This document shows positions 55,356-63,741 of a stretch of 64,000 nucleotides of DNA, one piece after another (the stretch's first letter is position 1; every line of letters begins with the position of its first letter). The stretch covers positions 37,699-101,698 of the forward strand of contig DVEG01000018.1 of NCBI GenBank assembly GCA_015295835.1, in the 5' to 3' direction. The notes below the pieces were generated by a model. It saw nothing but the letters and a program-made list of their open reading frames with translations, had not been told where the DNA came from and ran no database searches. The stretch is from Oscillatoriaceae cyanobacterium M7585_C2015_266 (GTDB taxonomy: Bacteria > Cyanobacteriota > Cyanobacteriia > Cyanobacteriales > Oscillatoriaceae). Both the position numbers and the translations under genes were made by a program.

Positions 55356-55850
55356 ATGTCTGATGTCCATTTACTACAAGTTGCCTACCGTCTTTCTAAG
55401 ACTCTTGCACTAGACGATTTTGTTCAAAAAACAACAGACGAACTGAGACGTTCTTTTCAAGTTGATCGAGTGGTTTTGTATTATTTTTATTCTCAGTGGA
55501 AAGGGCAAGTTACTTTTGAATCTTTAAGTTTAAAAGAGTTTTCGATTTTGGGTTCAACAGGTCCCGACGAGTGTTTTAATAGCGAATATGCTGCTTTGTA
55601 TTTAGCAGGTCGCGTACGAGCGATCGCAGATATCGAAAAAGAACCTATTCACCCCTGCCACCGAGATTTCTTACGCAGTCTGGGAGTTCGCGCCAATTTA
55701 GTTGCACCGATTTTAAATAAACGGGGACTGTGGGGGTTATTAATTGCACACAACTGTCTTGCTCCTCGCTACTGGTTACCTTTTGAAATTGAAACCATAA
55801 AACGCTCTGGAGAAATACTAGCAAAAGCTGCTTCCATTCGCGATAGTTAA
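55356..55850 (+). CDS. Stand-alone GAF protein with cyanobacteriochrome motifs (DXCF and CH)
   Basis: The 164-residue protein is one GAF domain and nothing else. It follows the cyanobacteriochrome pattern: FQVDRVVLYYF at the start, DECF at residues 71-74 in the position of the DXCF motif (second, photolabile cysteine), GRVRAIADI, the chromophore-site Cys-His C101-H102 in HPCHRDFL, and VRANLVAPILNKRGLWGLLIAHNC. Both bilin-linked cysteines are therefore present. No kinase, GGDEF or other output domain is fused. Bilin binding is inferred, not shown. The next gene is a convergent ABC exporter. Confidence 0.82.
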   Translation: MSDVHLLQVAYRLSKTLALDDFVQKTTDELRRSFQVDRVVLYYFYSQWKGQVTFESLSLKEFSILGSTGPDECFNSEYAALYLAGRVRAIADIEKEPIHPCHRDFLRSLGVRANLVAPILNKRGLWGLLIAHNCLAPRYWLPFEIETIKRSGEILAKAASIRDS

Positions 55851-55900
55851 AATACTAACTAAATAGGCAATTCGGTAATAAGTACATTGTATTGATAAAT

Positions 55901-57733
55901 CTAATCCAACAATTCGCCGCTTTCTTGCAGCAAGTGCAGACGGCGGTAAATCCCCTCTTGGCTCAGTAGCTGCTCATGGCTACCCACTTCCACAATTTTG
56001 CCCTTATCCAGCACCACAATTTTATCCGCTTCCCTTATAGTACTTAACCTGTGGGCGATAACGATCGTGGTGCGGGTGCCGAGAATCGAGTGCATAGCTT
56101 GCTGAATCGCTCGCTCCGATTCGTAATCCAAACTAGAAGTCGCCTCATCAAAAATCAGCACATCTGGATCCACGAGTAGGGCTCTGGCAATTCCCAATCG
56201 CTGCCGCTGCCCACCCGACAAGCGCACTCCCCGCTCGCCCACGACTGTTGCGTATCCTTCTGGCAACTGCTGAATAACTTCGTCAACGCGGGCAACGCGG
56301 CAGGCTTCCCGTACTTGTTCAAAACTAGCTTGGGGATTGCCGTAGGTGAGATTATCTAAAATCGTGCCATTGAAAATATCCACTTCTTGGTGAACTATTG
56401 CTAGCCTTCGTCGATAGCGGCTTACATCCAGGTTGCGGATGTCTTCGCCATCGATTAAAATGCAACCGGAATTCGGTTCAAAATAGCGCAGCAGCAATTT
56501 GACTAAGGTAGACTTGCCTGAACCTGAGCGCCCCACCAGTGCCACTGTCTGATAAGGTTCAATTAATAGATTGATATCCTGCAACACTGGGCGCGAAGGA
56601 TCGTAGCCGAAAGTTACATGAGAAAATTCTATCTTGCCAGTAAATTTATAAGGTAGTTCTTGTGATTTGATGCTATAGCTGCTCTTGTTTGATAAACTTT
56701 CGGCTTCAATTCCTGGAGGTAAGTGCATGAATTCGTGAAATCTTATCATTGAGGCATAGCGGCGAGCAAAAACTTCAGCTAAATTGCTGAGAGGGGTGAG
56801 TTCTGAATAAGCCATGCTTGCCAAAGTATAGGTGGTGACGAAATGACCTAAAGACATTTCACCTCCTATGGTGGCGAAAAGGGTAAAACCGAGAACTGAG
56901 AATAAGCAAAACTGCACACAGCTTGTCTGCCAGGTGGTGAGAATGGTGTAATTTTTGTGAATGCGATAATCGACGTAAAAGAATTCGCGCTTAAGGCGTT
57001 GAGACTGGCGATGCAGTTCTCTTGCTTCTGTTGCAAAGGCTTTGACGGTTTTGATATTGGTGATAAGTTCCGAGGTGCGACTCTCGGTATTTTCCATGTG
57101 TTTTTCTAGTAGTTCTTCCCGTGATATGATACTGTTTAGGCTTTTGAGAGTGAAAATAAGAAGAAAGAAAAATGATACTATGGAGAAAAGAGCAACTTGC
57201 CACTGAATCCACCAGATAATTGTGAAAATACCGAATACTCTAGTTAATTTTGGAATTAATTGACCTGCAATTTCTGGGTATGTCCATGTGTGATTGCTTA
57301 TTCCTCTTGCGATGCGACCTGCTATTCTTCCTGGGTTATTTTCGTCGTAAAATTCTAGGGGGAGGGTGAGAATTTTTTTGATGACGTTGTGACTGTGATC
57401 ACGACGCGATCGCAAGGCTATATCCCAGTGAAACCACACCCCCAACCAAGGCTGTATAGGGGCTCTGCAAACTGTTACTAAAAATATCAAGCCCACCATA
57501 ACTATTAGGGTTAGGGTGTGATCGCTTTTCATGCCGCTTACTTCACTAATGCCTGCTATTAAATTTTTTGCTATTTCGTCTACAGGCTGCCCAGATAGGA
57601 CATTTAAAATTTGACCGATCGCATAGGGGACAATTAAATCTAATATTTCAAAAATGCTCGATGCTAGAATGCTTAATACGGAAATTTGCCAGTATTCCCT
57701 ATAGTAGCTGATGATGTTTTTCAAAGAAGCCAT
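55901..57733 (-). CDS. ABC exporter, fused permease and ATPase (MsbA/MDR type)
   Basis: The 610-residue half-transporter has a six-helix type I exporter membrane domain (residues about 1-320) and an ATPase domain with Walker A GRSGSGKSTL, Q-loop VHQEVDIFNGTILDN, signature LSGGQRQRLGIARAL, Walker B VLIFDEATSSLD and the switch His in VIAHRLSTI. It should act as a homodimer exporting lipids, peptides or drugs. The cargo is unknown, and no biosynthetic genes surround it. Confidence 0.92.
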   Translation of the reverse strand: MASLKNIISYYREYWQISVLSILASSIFEILDLIVPYAIGQILNVLSGQPVDEIAKNLIAGISEVSGMKSDHTLTLIVMVGLIFLVTVCRAPIQPWLGVWFHWDIALRSRRDHSHNVIKKILTLPLEFYDENNPGRIAGRIARGISNHTWTYPEIAGQLIPKLTRVFGIFTIIWWIQWQVALFSIVSFFFLLIFTLKSLNSIISREELLEKHMENTESRTSELITNIKTVKAFATEARELHRQSQRLKREFFYVDYRIHKNYTILTTWQTSCVQFCLFSVLGFTLFATIGGEMSLGHFVTTYTLASMAYSELTPLSNLAEVFARRYASMIRFHEFMHLPPGIEAESLSNKSSYSIKSQELPYKFTGKIEFSHVTFGYDPSRPVLQDINLLIEPYQTVALVGRSGSGKSTLVKLLLRYFEPNSGCILIDGEDIRNLDVSRYRRRLAIVHQEVDIFNGTILDNLTYGNPQASFEQVREACRVARVDEVIQQLPEGYATVVGERGVRLSGGQRQRLGIARALLVDPDVLIFDEATSSLDYESERAIQQAMHSILGTRTTIVIAHRLSTIREADKIVVLDKGKIVEVGSHEQLLSQEGIYRRLHLLQESGELLD

Positions 57734-57798
57734 ATTTGATTTTTTGAAAAAATTAATTTGTTATTTGAAAATATTTTAATTATTTTAATTTGGCAATT

Positions 57799-57847
57799 AG
57801 AAAGCGCTTTAGCGCTTCCCGTTGATGGCGCTCGCTAAAGCGTTTCT
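57799..57847. repeat. Imperfect inverted repeat after the small membrane protein gene
   Basis: AGAAAGCGCTTTAGCG (57799-57814) pairs with CGCTAAAGCG-TTTCT (57833-57847), lacking one base, across an 18-base loop. It lies 35 bases downstream of the small membrane protein stop on the minus strand and may terminate its transcript. Confidence 0.5.
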
Positions 57848-57881
57848 GAAACCAGATTTACTTTCAGAGGATGAGGGCTTA

Positions 57882-58019
57882 TCATCCGGCGTAGGCGCTT
57901 TGTAATGCCCAGATAATCAGGGCAATAATGCCTCCCAATACAAGAATTGAGGATATGGCAACAGCGAGGGGACTATCCGCCCCTTCAAATTTCATAATTC
58001 CACGGTTTAAGTCAGACAT
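57882..58019 (-). CDS. 45-residue single-helix membrane protein (photosynthetic-complex subunit candidate)
   Basis: The minus strand from the ATG at 58019 reads MSDLNRGIMKFEGADSP, then one strong membrane helix (about residues 18-40, AVAISSILVLGGIIALIIWAL) and a short tail ending in a TGA at 57882. A soluble N-terminus, a single helix and about 45 residues are typical of small subunits of NDH-1, photosystem or cytochrome b6f complexes; NdhP is one candidate by size and topology. I recognise the pattern from cyanobacterial genomes but cannot fix the name. It is divergent to rimO. Confidence 0.7.
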   Translation of the reverse strand: MSDLNRGIMKFEGADSPLAVAISSILVLGGIIALIIWALQSAYAG

Positions 58020-58212
58020 GGCGTTTTTTCACTCAACGCATCTGCCTTGGGAAATCGGGGTGTGGCCCGCAGAAGAGAGCGAACACATCTACATTATAAT
58101 ATTAACGAAACAGTCATTTTGCCGAAAAATCCTTTTTCCGGGAGTAGTAAACTCTAAAAGGCTGTATAGTGTACCATAGGATACACGAGAGAATAACAAA
58201 TCTTAACGCCGC

Positions 58213-59541
58213 ATGGGCAAAAAGCCAACCATTGCCATTACTCACTTAGGTTGTGAGAAAAATCGCATAGATACAGAACACATGATAGGCTTGCTGGTGC
58301 AAGCAGGCTATCAAGTAGATACTAACGAAGAGCTAGCCGACTACGTTATAGTAAATACCTGTAGTTTTATCGCCGCCGCACGCGAAGAGTCAGTGCAAAC
58401 GCTAGTAGAACTGGCAGAAGCTGACAAAAAAATTGTGATTACAGGTTGTATGGCACAGCACTTCCAAGAGCAACTGCTTGAGGAATTGCCAGAGGCAGTA
58501 GCGCTAGTGGGCACAGGTGACTATCACAAGATAGTAGATGTGATCGAGCGGGTGCGAGCGGGCGAAAGGGTAAAAGAAATAACACCAGAACCCACATACA
58601 TTGCTGACGAGACAACACCCCGCTACCGTACTACGACAGAAGGAGTAGCGTACTTAAGAGTGGCAGAGGGGTGTGACTATCGCTGCTCGTTTTGTATTAT
58701 TCCTCATCTGAGAGGAAATCAGCGCTCGCGCTCCATTGAATCCATAGTTGCCGAAGCCCAACAACTGGCTGCTGAAGGGGTAAAAGAAATTATTCTCATT
58801 TCTCAGATTACAACAAATTACGGTTTAGACCTTTACGGCGAGCCTAAGCTTGCGGAATTACTACGGGCTTTAGGGAAAGTAGACGTGCCTTGGATTCGGA
58901 TGCACTATGCCTATCCTACAGGGCTGACTCCGAAAGTGATTGCAGCAATTAAGGAAACGCCGAACGTACTGCCATATTTGGATTTACCTTTGCAGCATTC
59001 TCATCCAGAAATATTGCGTGCAATGAATCGACCCTACCAGGCAGGAGTTAACGATGCCATCATTGAAAGGATAAAAACTGCCCTGCCTGAGGCGGTAGTG
59101 CGCACCAGCTTTATAGTGGGATTTCCGGGAGAAACTGAAAAACATTTTGAACATTTGCTACAATTTGTTAAGCGACATGAATTTGATCATGTAGGCGTCT
59201 TTACATTTTCTCCAGAGGAAGGAACGCCAGCCTACAACTTGCCGAACCAATTGCCGCAAAGCGTCATGGAAGCCCGCAGGGATGCCCTGATGCAGTTGCA
59301 GCAGCCGATCTCGCTAAAGAAAAATCAAGCAGAGATAGGCAAAATAGTGGAAGTTCTAATTGAACAGGAAAATCCAGAAACAGGTGAGTTGATAGGGCGC
59401 TCGGCAAGATTTGCTCCAGAGGTGGATGGCATAGTCTACGTACAAGGAACTGCGTCGCTGGGTTCTATAGTACCAGTAGCCATCACAGACGCCGATATTT
59501 ACGATCTTTACGGGCATGTCGCGACAGCGACAGATTTCTAA
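58213..59541 (+). CDS. rimO: Ribosomal protein S12 methylthiotransferase
   Basis: The 442-residue radical-SAM enzyme has the UPF0004 cysteines C14, C50 and C79 ([30 protein letters not shown]), the radical-SAM CxxxCxxC C154, C158, C161 ([19 protein letters not shown]) and a C-terminal TRAM domain. It adds a methylthio group to Asp of ribosomal protein S12, with two iron-sulphur clusters. GNQRSR and the DTEHM motif favour RimO over MiaB. In Synechocystis rimO precedes crhR in one operon, the same order as here. Confidence 0.95.
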   Translation: MGKKPTIAITHLGCEKNRIDTEHMIGLLVQAGYQVDTNEELADYVIVNTCSFIAAAREESVQTLVELAEADKKIVITGCMAQHFQEQLLEELPEAVALVGTGDYHKIVDVIERVRAGERVKEITPEPTYIADETTPRYRTTTEGVAYLRVAEGCDYRCSFCIIPHLRGNQRSRSIESIVAEAQQLAAEGVKEIILISQITTNYGLDLYGEPKLAELLRALGKVDVPWIRMHYAYPTGLTPKVIAAIKETPNVLPYLDLPLQHSHPEILRAMNRPYQAGVNDAIIERIKTALPEAVVRTSFIVGFPGETEKHFEHLLQFVKRHEFDHVGVFTFSPEEGTPAYNLPNQLPQSVMEARRDALMQLQQPISLKKNQAEIGKIVEVLIEQENPETGELIGRSARFAPEVDGIVYVQGTASLGSIVPVAITDADIYDLYGHVATATDF

Positions 59542-59852
59542 ATTTCTAATCAACGGCTGCGAAGAGCTGAAAAAAATTGCCAAAATGTTGCGATTAACTT
59601 AACAAAAGTTTATTATTGAGTTAATCTGGCGCAAGGAGCTTTGAGAGCGAGCCGATTCTCTATGGCTTAATGCCCAGAAAACAGAGTCAGCCGACGCTCA
59701 AAAATGATTGATCCAAGCCCTACGCTGTTCGAGGGCGACCCTATAGCGATTTGGCTGGTGTGAAATTTTCGCACGATTGTCTCGCTCTCGAATTGCTCAA
59801 TCGCAGCTTGGCAATTCAACAGCCACATTAAAATTCGTAATTAGGAGATTAA
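59542..59852 (+). promoter_or_regulatory. Structured rimO-crhR spacer / crhR leader
   Basis: The 311-base spacer holds no ORF but several pairings. GATTAACT (59592-59599) pairs with AGTTAATC (59619-59626), and GAGAGCGAG (59643-59651) pairs with CTCGCTCTC (59781-59789) over about 130 bases. AGGAG about seven bases before the ATG is the crhR ribosome-binding site. In Synechocystis the rimO-crhR transcript is processed between the genes and crhR is temperature- and redox-regulated; a similar leader is likely here. The pairing was found by eye, not by folding. Confidence 0.45.
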
Positions 59853-61304
59853 ATGGATTTATCATTCAAAAGCCTAGGCCTTTCTGAGGAGCGTGTAAGC
59901 CAACTAGAGAAGCTAGGTTTCGCCCAGCCGACTGCTATTCAAGCAGAAGCGATTCCCATACTGCTGTCAGGTAAAGATGTGGTGGGACAAGCCCAAACAG
60001 GCACCGGCAAAACGGCGGCATTTTCACTGCCGATATTAGAGCGAGTGGATGTGAACGAGGCGGCAGTGCAAGCTCTAATCCTGACACCGACGCGAGAGCT
60101 GGCACTACAGGTGACACAAGCAATCCGAGATTTCAATTGCGATCGCCGTCTCCGAGTATTAACAGTATACGGAGGACAAGCGATCGAGCGCCAAATCCGC
60201 CCGCTAGAACGAGGAGTACATATTATAGTAGGAACCCCCGGACGAATTATAGACTTACTAGAACGCGGTAGCCTGAAACTGGACAAAGTAAAATGGCTAG
60301 TTCTCGATGAAGCCGATGAGATGCTAAGCATGGGCTTCATAGAAGATGTAGAAAAAATACTGGAAGCCGCACCGAAAGAGCGGCAAACAGCTTGTTTTTC
60401 GGCAACGATGCCTCCTTCAATCCGGGCACTGGTGAACCGATTCCTAAGAGAACCTGTAAACGTAGTCATTAAGCAGCCGAAAGCAACGCCAAAGCGCATT
60501 AATCAAGTAGTATACATGGTGCCCCGCGGCTGGACAAAAGCTAAAGCCCTACAGCCGATTTTAGAATTAGAAGATCCAGAATCAGCGATTATCTTCGTGC
60601 GCACACGGCGAGCAGCTGCAGAACTGACTAGCGAACTGCAAGCAGCGGGTCACAGTGCAGACGAGTATCACGGGGATTTGAATCAGTCGCAGCGCGAACG
60701 CTTGTTGACGCGATTCCGTCAACAACAAGTACGTTGGATTGTGGCAACTGATATCGCTGCCCGCGGGTTAGATGTGGATCACTTGACACACGTTATTAAT
60801 TATGATCTGCCAGATAGTGTAGAATGTTATGTCCACCGCATCGGACGTACGGGACGCGCGGGTCGTGAAGGTACGGCTATTTCGCTAATTCAGCCGATTG
60901 AACGACGCAAACTGCGGTTGATCGAACGCCATGTTAACCAGACTCTGAAGATACAGTCAATTCCGACGCGCTCGCAAATTGAATCTCGTCAACTGGAAAA
61001 ATTACGGCAAAAGGTCCTTGCTGCTCTCACAGGTGAGCGCTTAGCTTCCTTCCTGCCAATTGTAGCTGCTTTAAGTGAGGAGTACGATCCCCACACGATC
61101 GCGGCTGCTGCCCTCCAGTTGGCTTATGACTCCACTCGTCCCGCATGGTTGCGCTCGCTTGCTCCTACAGAAGAGCTGCCTCCTGTCACCACTCCTAAGC
61201 CGAAACTGCTCAAACGTGTGCAAACTCCTTCGGTTTCTCCCCAATCTTCCTCTGTTTCCCAAGGTTCATCTGTTTCTCATTCTCAAATTTCACAAAATGG
61301 TTAA
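59853..61304 (+). CDS. crhR: DEAD-box RNA helicase CrhR
   Basis: The 483-residue helicase has all DEAD-box motifs: Q-motif GFAQPTAIQAEAIP, I AQTGTGKTA, Ia TPTRELALQ, II VLDEADEM, III FSATMP, IV IIFVRTRR, V TDIAARGLDVD and VI HRIGRTGRAG. The C-terminal extension (about residues 365-483) matches CrhR/CsdA-like proteins and ends in a Ser/Gln-rich tail. It unwinds RNA, notably in the cold. It lies downstream of rimO in the same direction. Confidence 0.93.
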   Translation: MDLSFKSLGLSEERVSQLEKLGFAQPTAIQAEAIPILLSGKDVVGQAQTGTGKTAAFSLPILERVDVNEAAVQALILTPTRELALQVTQAIRDFNCDRRLRVLTVYGGQAIERQIRPLERGVHIIVGTPGRIIDLLERGSLKLDKVKWLVLDEADEMLSMGFIEDVEKILEAAPKERQTACFSATMPPSIRALVNRFLREPVNVVIKQPKATPKRINQVVYMVPRGWTKAKALQPILELEDPESAIIFVRTRRAAAELTSELQAAGHSADEYHGDLNQSQRERLLTRFRQQQVRWIVATDIAARGLDVDHLTHVINYDLPDSVECYVHRIGRTGRAGREGTAISLIQPIERRKLRLIERHVNQTLKIQSIPTRSQIESRQLEKLRQKVLAALTGERLASFLPIVAALSEEYDPHTIAAAALQLAYDSTRPAWLRSLAPTEELPPVTTPKPKLLKRVQTPSVSPQSSSVSQGSSVSHSQISQNG

Positions 61305-61338
61305 CTTCGGCTCATCTCACTAAAATAAAATTAAAACT

Positions 61339-61374
61339 AGGGGCGTTCTCACTTAAAGCCAGCGCCCCTTTTTT
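61339..61374 (+). terminator. Rho-independent terminator of crhR
   Basis: AGGGGCG (61339-61345) and CGCCCCT (61363-61369) form a 7-bp GC-rich stem followed directly by a run of six Ts. It also ends next to the convergent hypE stop. Confidence 0.8.
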
Positions 61375-62429
61375 CAACAGATACGCGGCAATTGTTCACC
61401 ACTGAGCATATCGACTATTCGACTAGCACCAATACGGCTAAGCATAAATACCTGCCCGGAGCTTTTTTCTGTCACAGAGCCGATGATAGAGGCATGGGAG
61501 CCGAGGGGATGCGAGCGCAAAATTGAGAGCGCTTTCTCAGCAAAAGCCTCCGGCACGAAAGCCACAAATCGACCCTCATTTGCTACATAAAGCGGGTCAA
61601 ACCCCAAAATTTCACAAGCTCCCTGCACATCTTCCCGCACCGGTATTGCATCTTCAACTATATTAATAGTCACTCCCGCCGCTGTAGCAATCTCATTGAG
61701 AGCACTTGCCAAACCGCCGCGAGTTAAATCGCGCAAACAATGAATTTCAATACCCGCCTCCAGCAATTGTAAAACTAAACTCGCCAGAGGAGCCGAATCA
61801 CTCTCGATCGCCGTTTCAAACTCCAATCCCTCCCGTACCGCCATAATAGCAATGCCATGACGTCCGATATCTCCATTCACCAGCAACACATCACCGGGCT
61901 GCACCGATTGAGGAGAAATAACTTGAGAATGTTCTACAACCCCAATACCAGCAGTATTAATAAAAATACCATCCCCCTTACCCCTATCCACTACCTTAGT
62001 ATCCCCCGTAACAACCTGCACACCACTTTCTGTAGCAGCGCGCTGTAGACTGCACACCACTTGCCACAAAGTTTTCATTGGCAATCCTTCCTCTAAAATT
62101 AACCCCACGCTCAGATAAAGAGGGCGCGCTCCACTCATAGCCAAGTCATTCACCGTACCGTGAACCGCCAGCGAACCAATATCGCCGCCGGGAAAAAACA
62201 GCGGGCGGATAACATAAGAATCGGTAGTAAAAGCGATTTTGCAGCCAGAGATTTCCAGCACCGCAGAATCATGCCGTACACTCGGGGAATTGCCGCTGAA
62301 TACAGGTAAAAACATAGTTTCGATTAACTGGTTCATCAATTTACCGCCTCCGCCATGCGCTAGCAGCACTTGGGGATATTCAGCAAGCGGGATAGGGCAA
62401 GACAAGGAAAAGTCCTCTATGGCTTTCAT
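61374..62429 (-). CDS. hypE: Hydrogenase maturation protein HypE
   Basis: The 351-residue AIR-synthase-like protein starts with [21 protein letters not shown] and contains [55 protein letters not shown] and [17 protein letters not shown]. It ends in PRIC, whose terminal cysteine carries the thiocarbamoyl group converted to cyanide for the NiFe active site. Normal length. Other hyp genes are not in the window, so they must lie elsewhere. Its presence implies a NiFe hydrogenase (Hox or Hup) in the organism. Confidence 0.95.
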   Translation of the reverse strand: MKAIEDFSLSCPIPLAEYPQVLLAHGGGGKLMNQLIETMFLPVFSGNSPSVRHDSAVLEISGCKIAFTTDSYVIRPLFFPGGDIGSLAVHGTVNDLAMSGARPLYLSVGLILEEGLPMKTLWQVVCSLQRAATESGVQVVTGDTKVVDRGKGDGIFINTAGIGVVEHSQVISPQSVQPGDVLLVNGDIGRHGIAIMAVREGLEFETAIESDSAPLASLVLQLLEAGIEIHCLRDLTRGGLASALNEIATAAGVTINIVEDAIPVREDVQGACEILGFDPLYVANEGRFVAFVPEAFAEKALSILRSHPLGSHASIIGSVTEKSSGQVFMLSRIGASRIVDMLSGEQLPRIC

Positions 62430-62491
62430 TGCGGGTGACTCCTTTGCTGGCTTTCATTTCTGGAGAATTCTAGCGCAGGAATCGCTAATAG

Positions 62492-62526
62492 CAAAAACCC
62501 GGTTTCTGAGAGAAACCAGGTTTTTG
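62492..62526. terminator. AAACCCGG-family hairpin between PEP-CTERM gene and hypE
   Basis: CAAAAACCCGGTTTCT (62492-62507), a GAG loop and AGAAACCAGGTTTTTG (62511-62526) form a 16-bp stem with one mismatch. It lies 50 bases downstream of the PEP-CTERM gene stop and upstream of hypE on the minus strand, and probably ends the PEP-CTERM transcript. Confidence 0.65.
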
Positions 62527-62577
62527 CAGCCGTAAACATTATTCACTAGAAACAGCACGCCAACAAGCCTCTACACC

Positions 62578-63312
62578 CTAAGCTTTTTGCTGTTGTTTGC
62601 GGCGTAGCCACTTCGCTAACAAGGAGCCACCCAGGAGCAAACCGCCGATAGTAGTAGGTTCGGGCACCACTTCTCCCATAACTTTGTCAGAGCCGCCACT
62701 AATACCAGGAGCTTCTACTTGTTGGAAACGAGCTGCTGCTTTCAGAGTTCCATTCTTAAAACCTTCGAAGAAAGCTTGTTCCACTTGGGCGGCAGTGCCG
62801 GTTACGCCTTTGAGCAAGAAACTAACACTGGTACTTTGATTAGCAGTTAAACCAGCAGTGGGATTGCCGCCGACAAAGTTACCACTGCCAGCAGAGCGAA
62901 TACCAACTGTAAAGGGTTTATTATTATTCAATCCAGGAATAGAGGGATTAGTGTAATACTTTGTAAAAGTACTGCTACCTGGATTGTAACCATACTGGGG
63001 AGCGCTTACTCCTGTGAGCAAGTCAAAAGCAACTCCCACCAATGTTGCTGAGGTTGCTCCGCGCCCAACAGAGCCATTAGTAGTGTTTTTGATTCCCAGT
63101 TGCAGCAGCACGCCCTGAACGGTATCGACAAAATTGAAATCTAGCAAGGCTGTAGCACCCGTGTTCTCGGTACTGCCATACTTGGGATTGATGTTTAAGC
63201 TAAATGCTTGTGCGGGGGCAGCTGTGAAGGTAGATGAAGCGATCGCTAAACTGGCTGCTGCCAGGGTGCTGCCAACTAAAGCGCGTTTCGAGACAACAGA
63301 GGCAAATTTCAT
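62578..63312 (-). CDS. PEP-CTERM sorting-domain protein
   Basis: The 244-residue protein has a signal peptide (residues 1 to about 35, cleavage after AQA) and a C-terminal PEP-CTERM tripartite signal: VPEPTTIGG, a hydrophobic segment (LLLGGSLLAKWL) and a basic end (RRKQQQKA). The middle is a beta-rich, Gly/Ser/Asn-rich secreted domain with no enzyme motif. Such proteins are exported and processed by the exosortase system and placed in the envelope or extracellular matrix. It lies in tandem with a second PEP-CTERM gene. Confidence 0.88.
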   Translation of the reverse strand: MKFASVVSKRALVGSTLAAASLAIASSTFTAAPAQAFSLNINPKYGSTENTGATALLDFNFVDTVQGVLLQLGIKNTTNGSVGRGATSATLVGVAFDLLTGVSAPQYGYNPGSSTFTKYYTNPSIPGLNNNKPFTVGIRSAGSGNFVGGNPTAGLTANQSTSVSFLLKGVTGTAAQVEQAFFEGFKNGTLKAAARFQQVEAPGISGGSDKVMGEVVPEPTTIGGLLLGGSLLAKWLRRKQQQKA

Positions 63313-63741
63313 AGTAATTCACTTCCAGGCAAATCAGATGGGTAAAAGGAGAACGGATTTAACGAATGCTGCGATATTGCCTTTTTAGGAATATCAACTT
63401 TTTTCGAGACTCTATCTAAAAGCTTGTTTAAGAAAATTTTTATTTTTGCCCAGCTTTTGCAAGCTCGTAGATGCCACTCTAATAGTTTGTTTATTTCCTA
63501 AAAACTGGGTTTTTCTTTTCTGAAACCATTTTGGCATCCCCCCTACGGGCATGACAAGCATTTTTAGTCATCTTTACTCAAAAAAAATATTTCTCGGAGT
63601 ATTTTTAAAGATTTAGTAAAGAAATGCCTGGTTCAGTAATTTTATTTAGGCCAAAGAAGGGAAAAGCAATAGAGGGAGGAGCGATCGCTCCTCCCACTTG
63701 AATTATTCAGCTAAGCCTAGTCGCCACTAACAACAAGCAAA
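63313..63741. other. Spacer between two PEP-CTERM genes, with HIP1-centred palindrome
   Basis: About 430 bases without a gene. GGGAGGAGCGATCGCTCCTCCC (two 11-bp halves, 63674-63695) is a perfect palindrome centred on HIP1, 47 bases after the stop of the downstream-lying PEP-CTERM gene, and is probably its transcript terminator. The remainder is AT-rich and should hold the promoter of the 244-residue PEP-CTERM gene. Confidence 0.5.

Noticed and set aside
59939..60499. 186-residue open frame on the minus strand
   Set aside because: Antisense to the conserved core of crhR; Ser/Arg/Pro-rich translation typical of a shadow frame.
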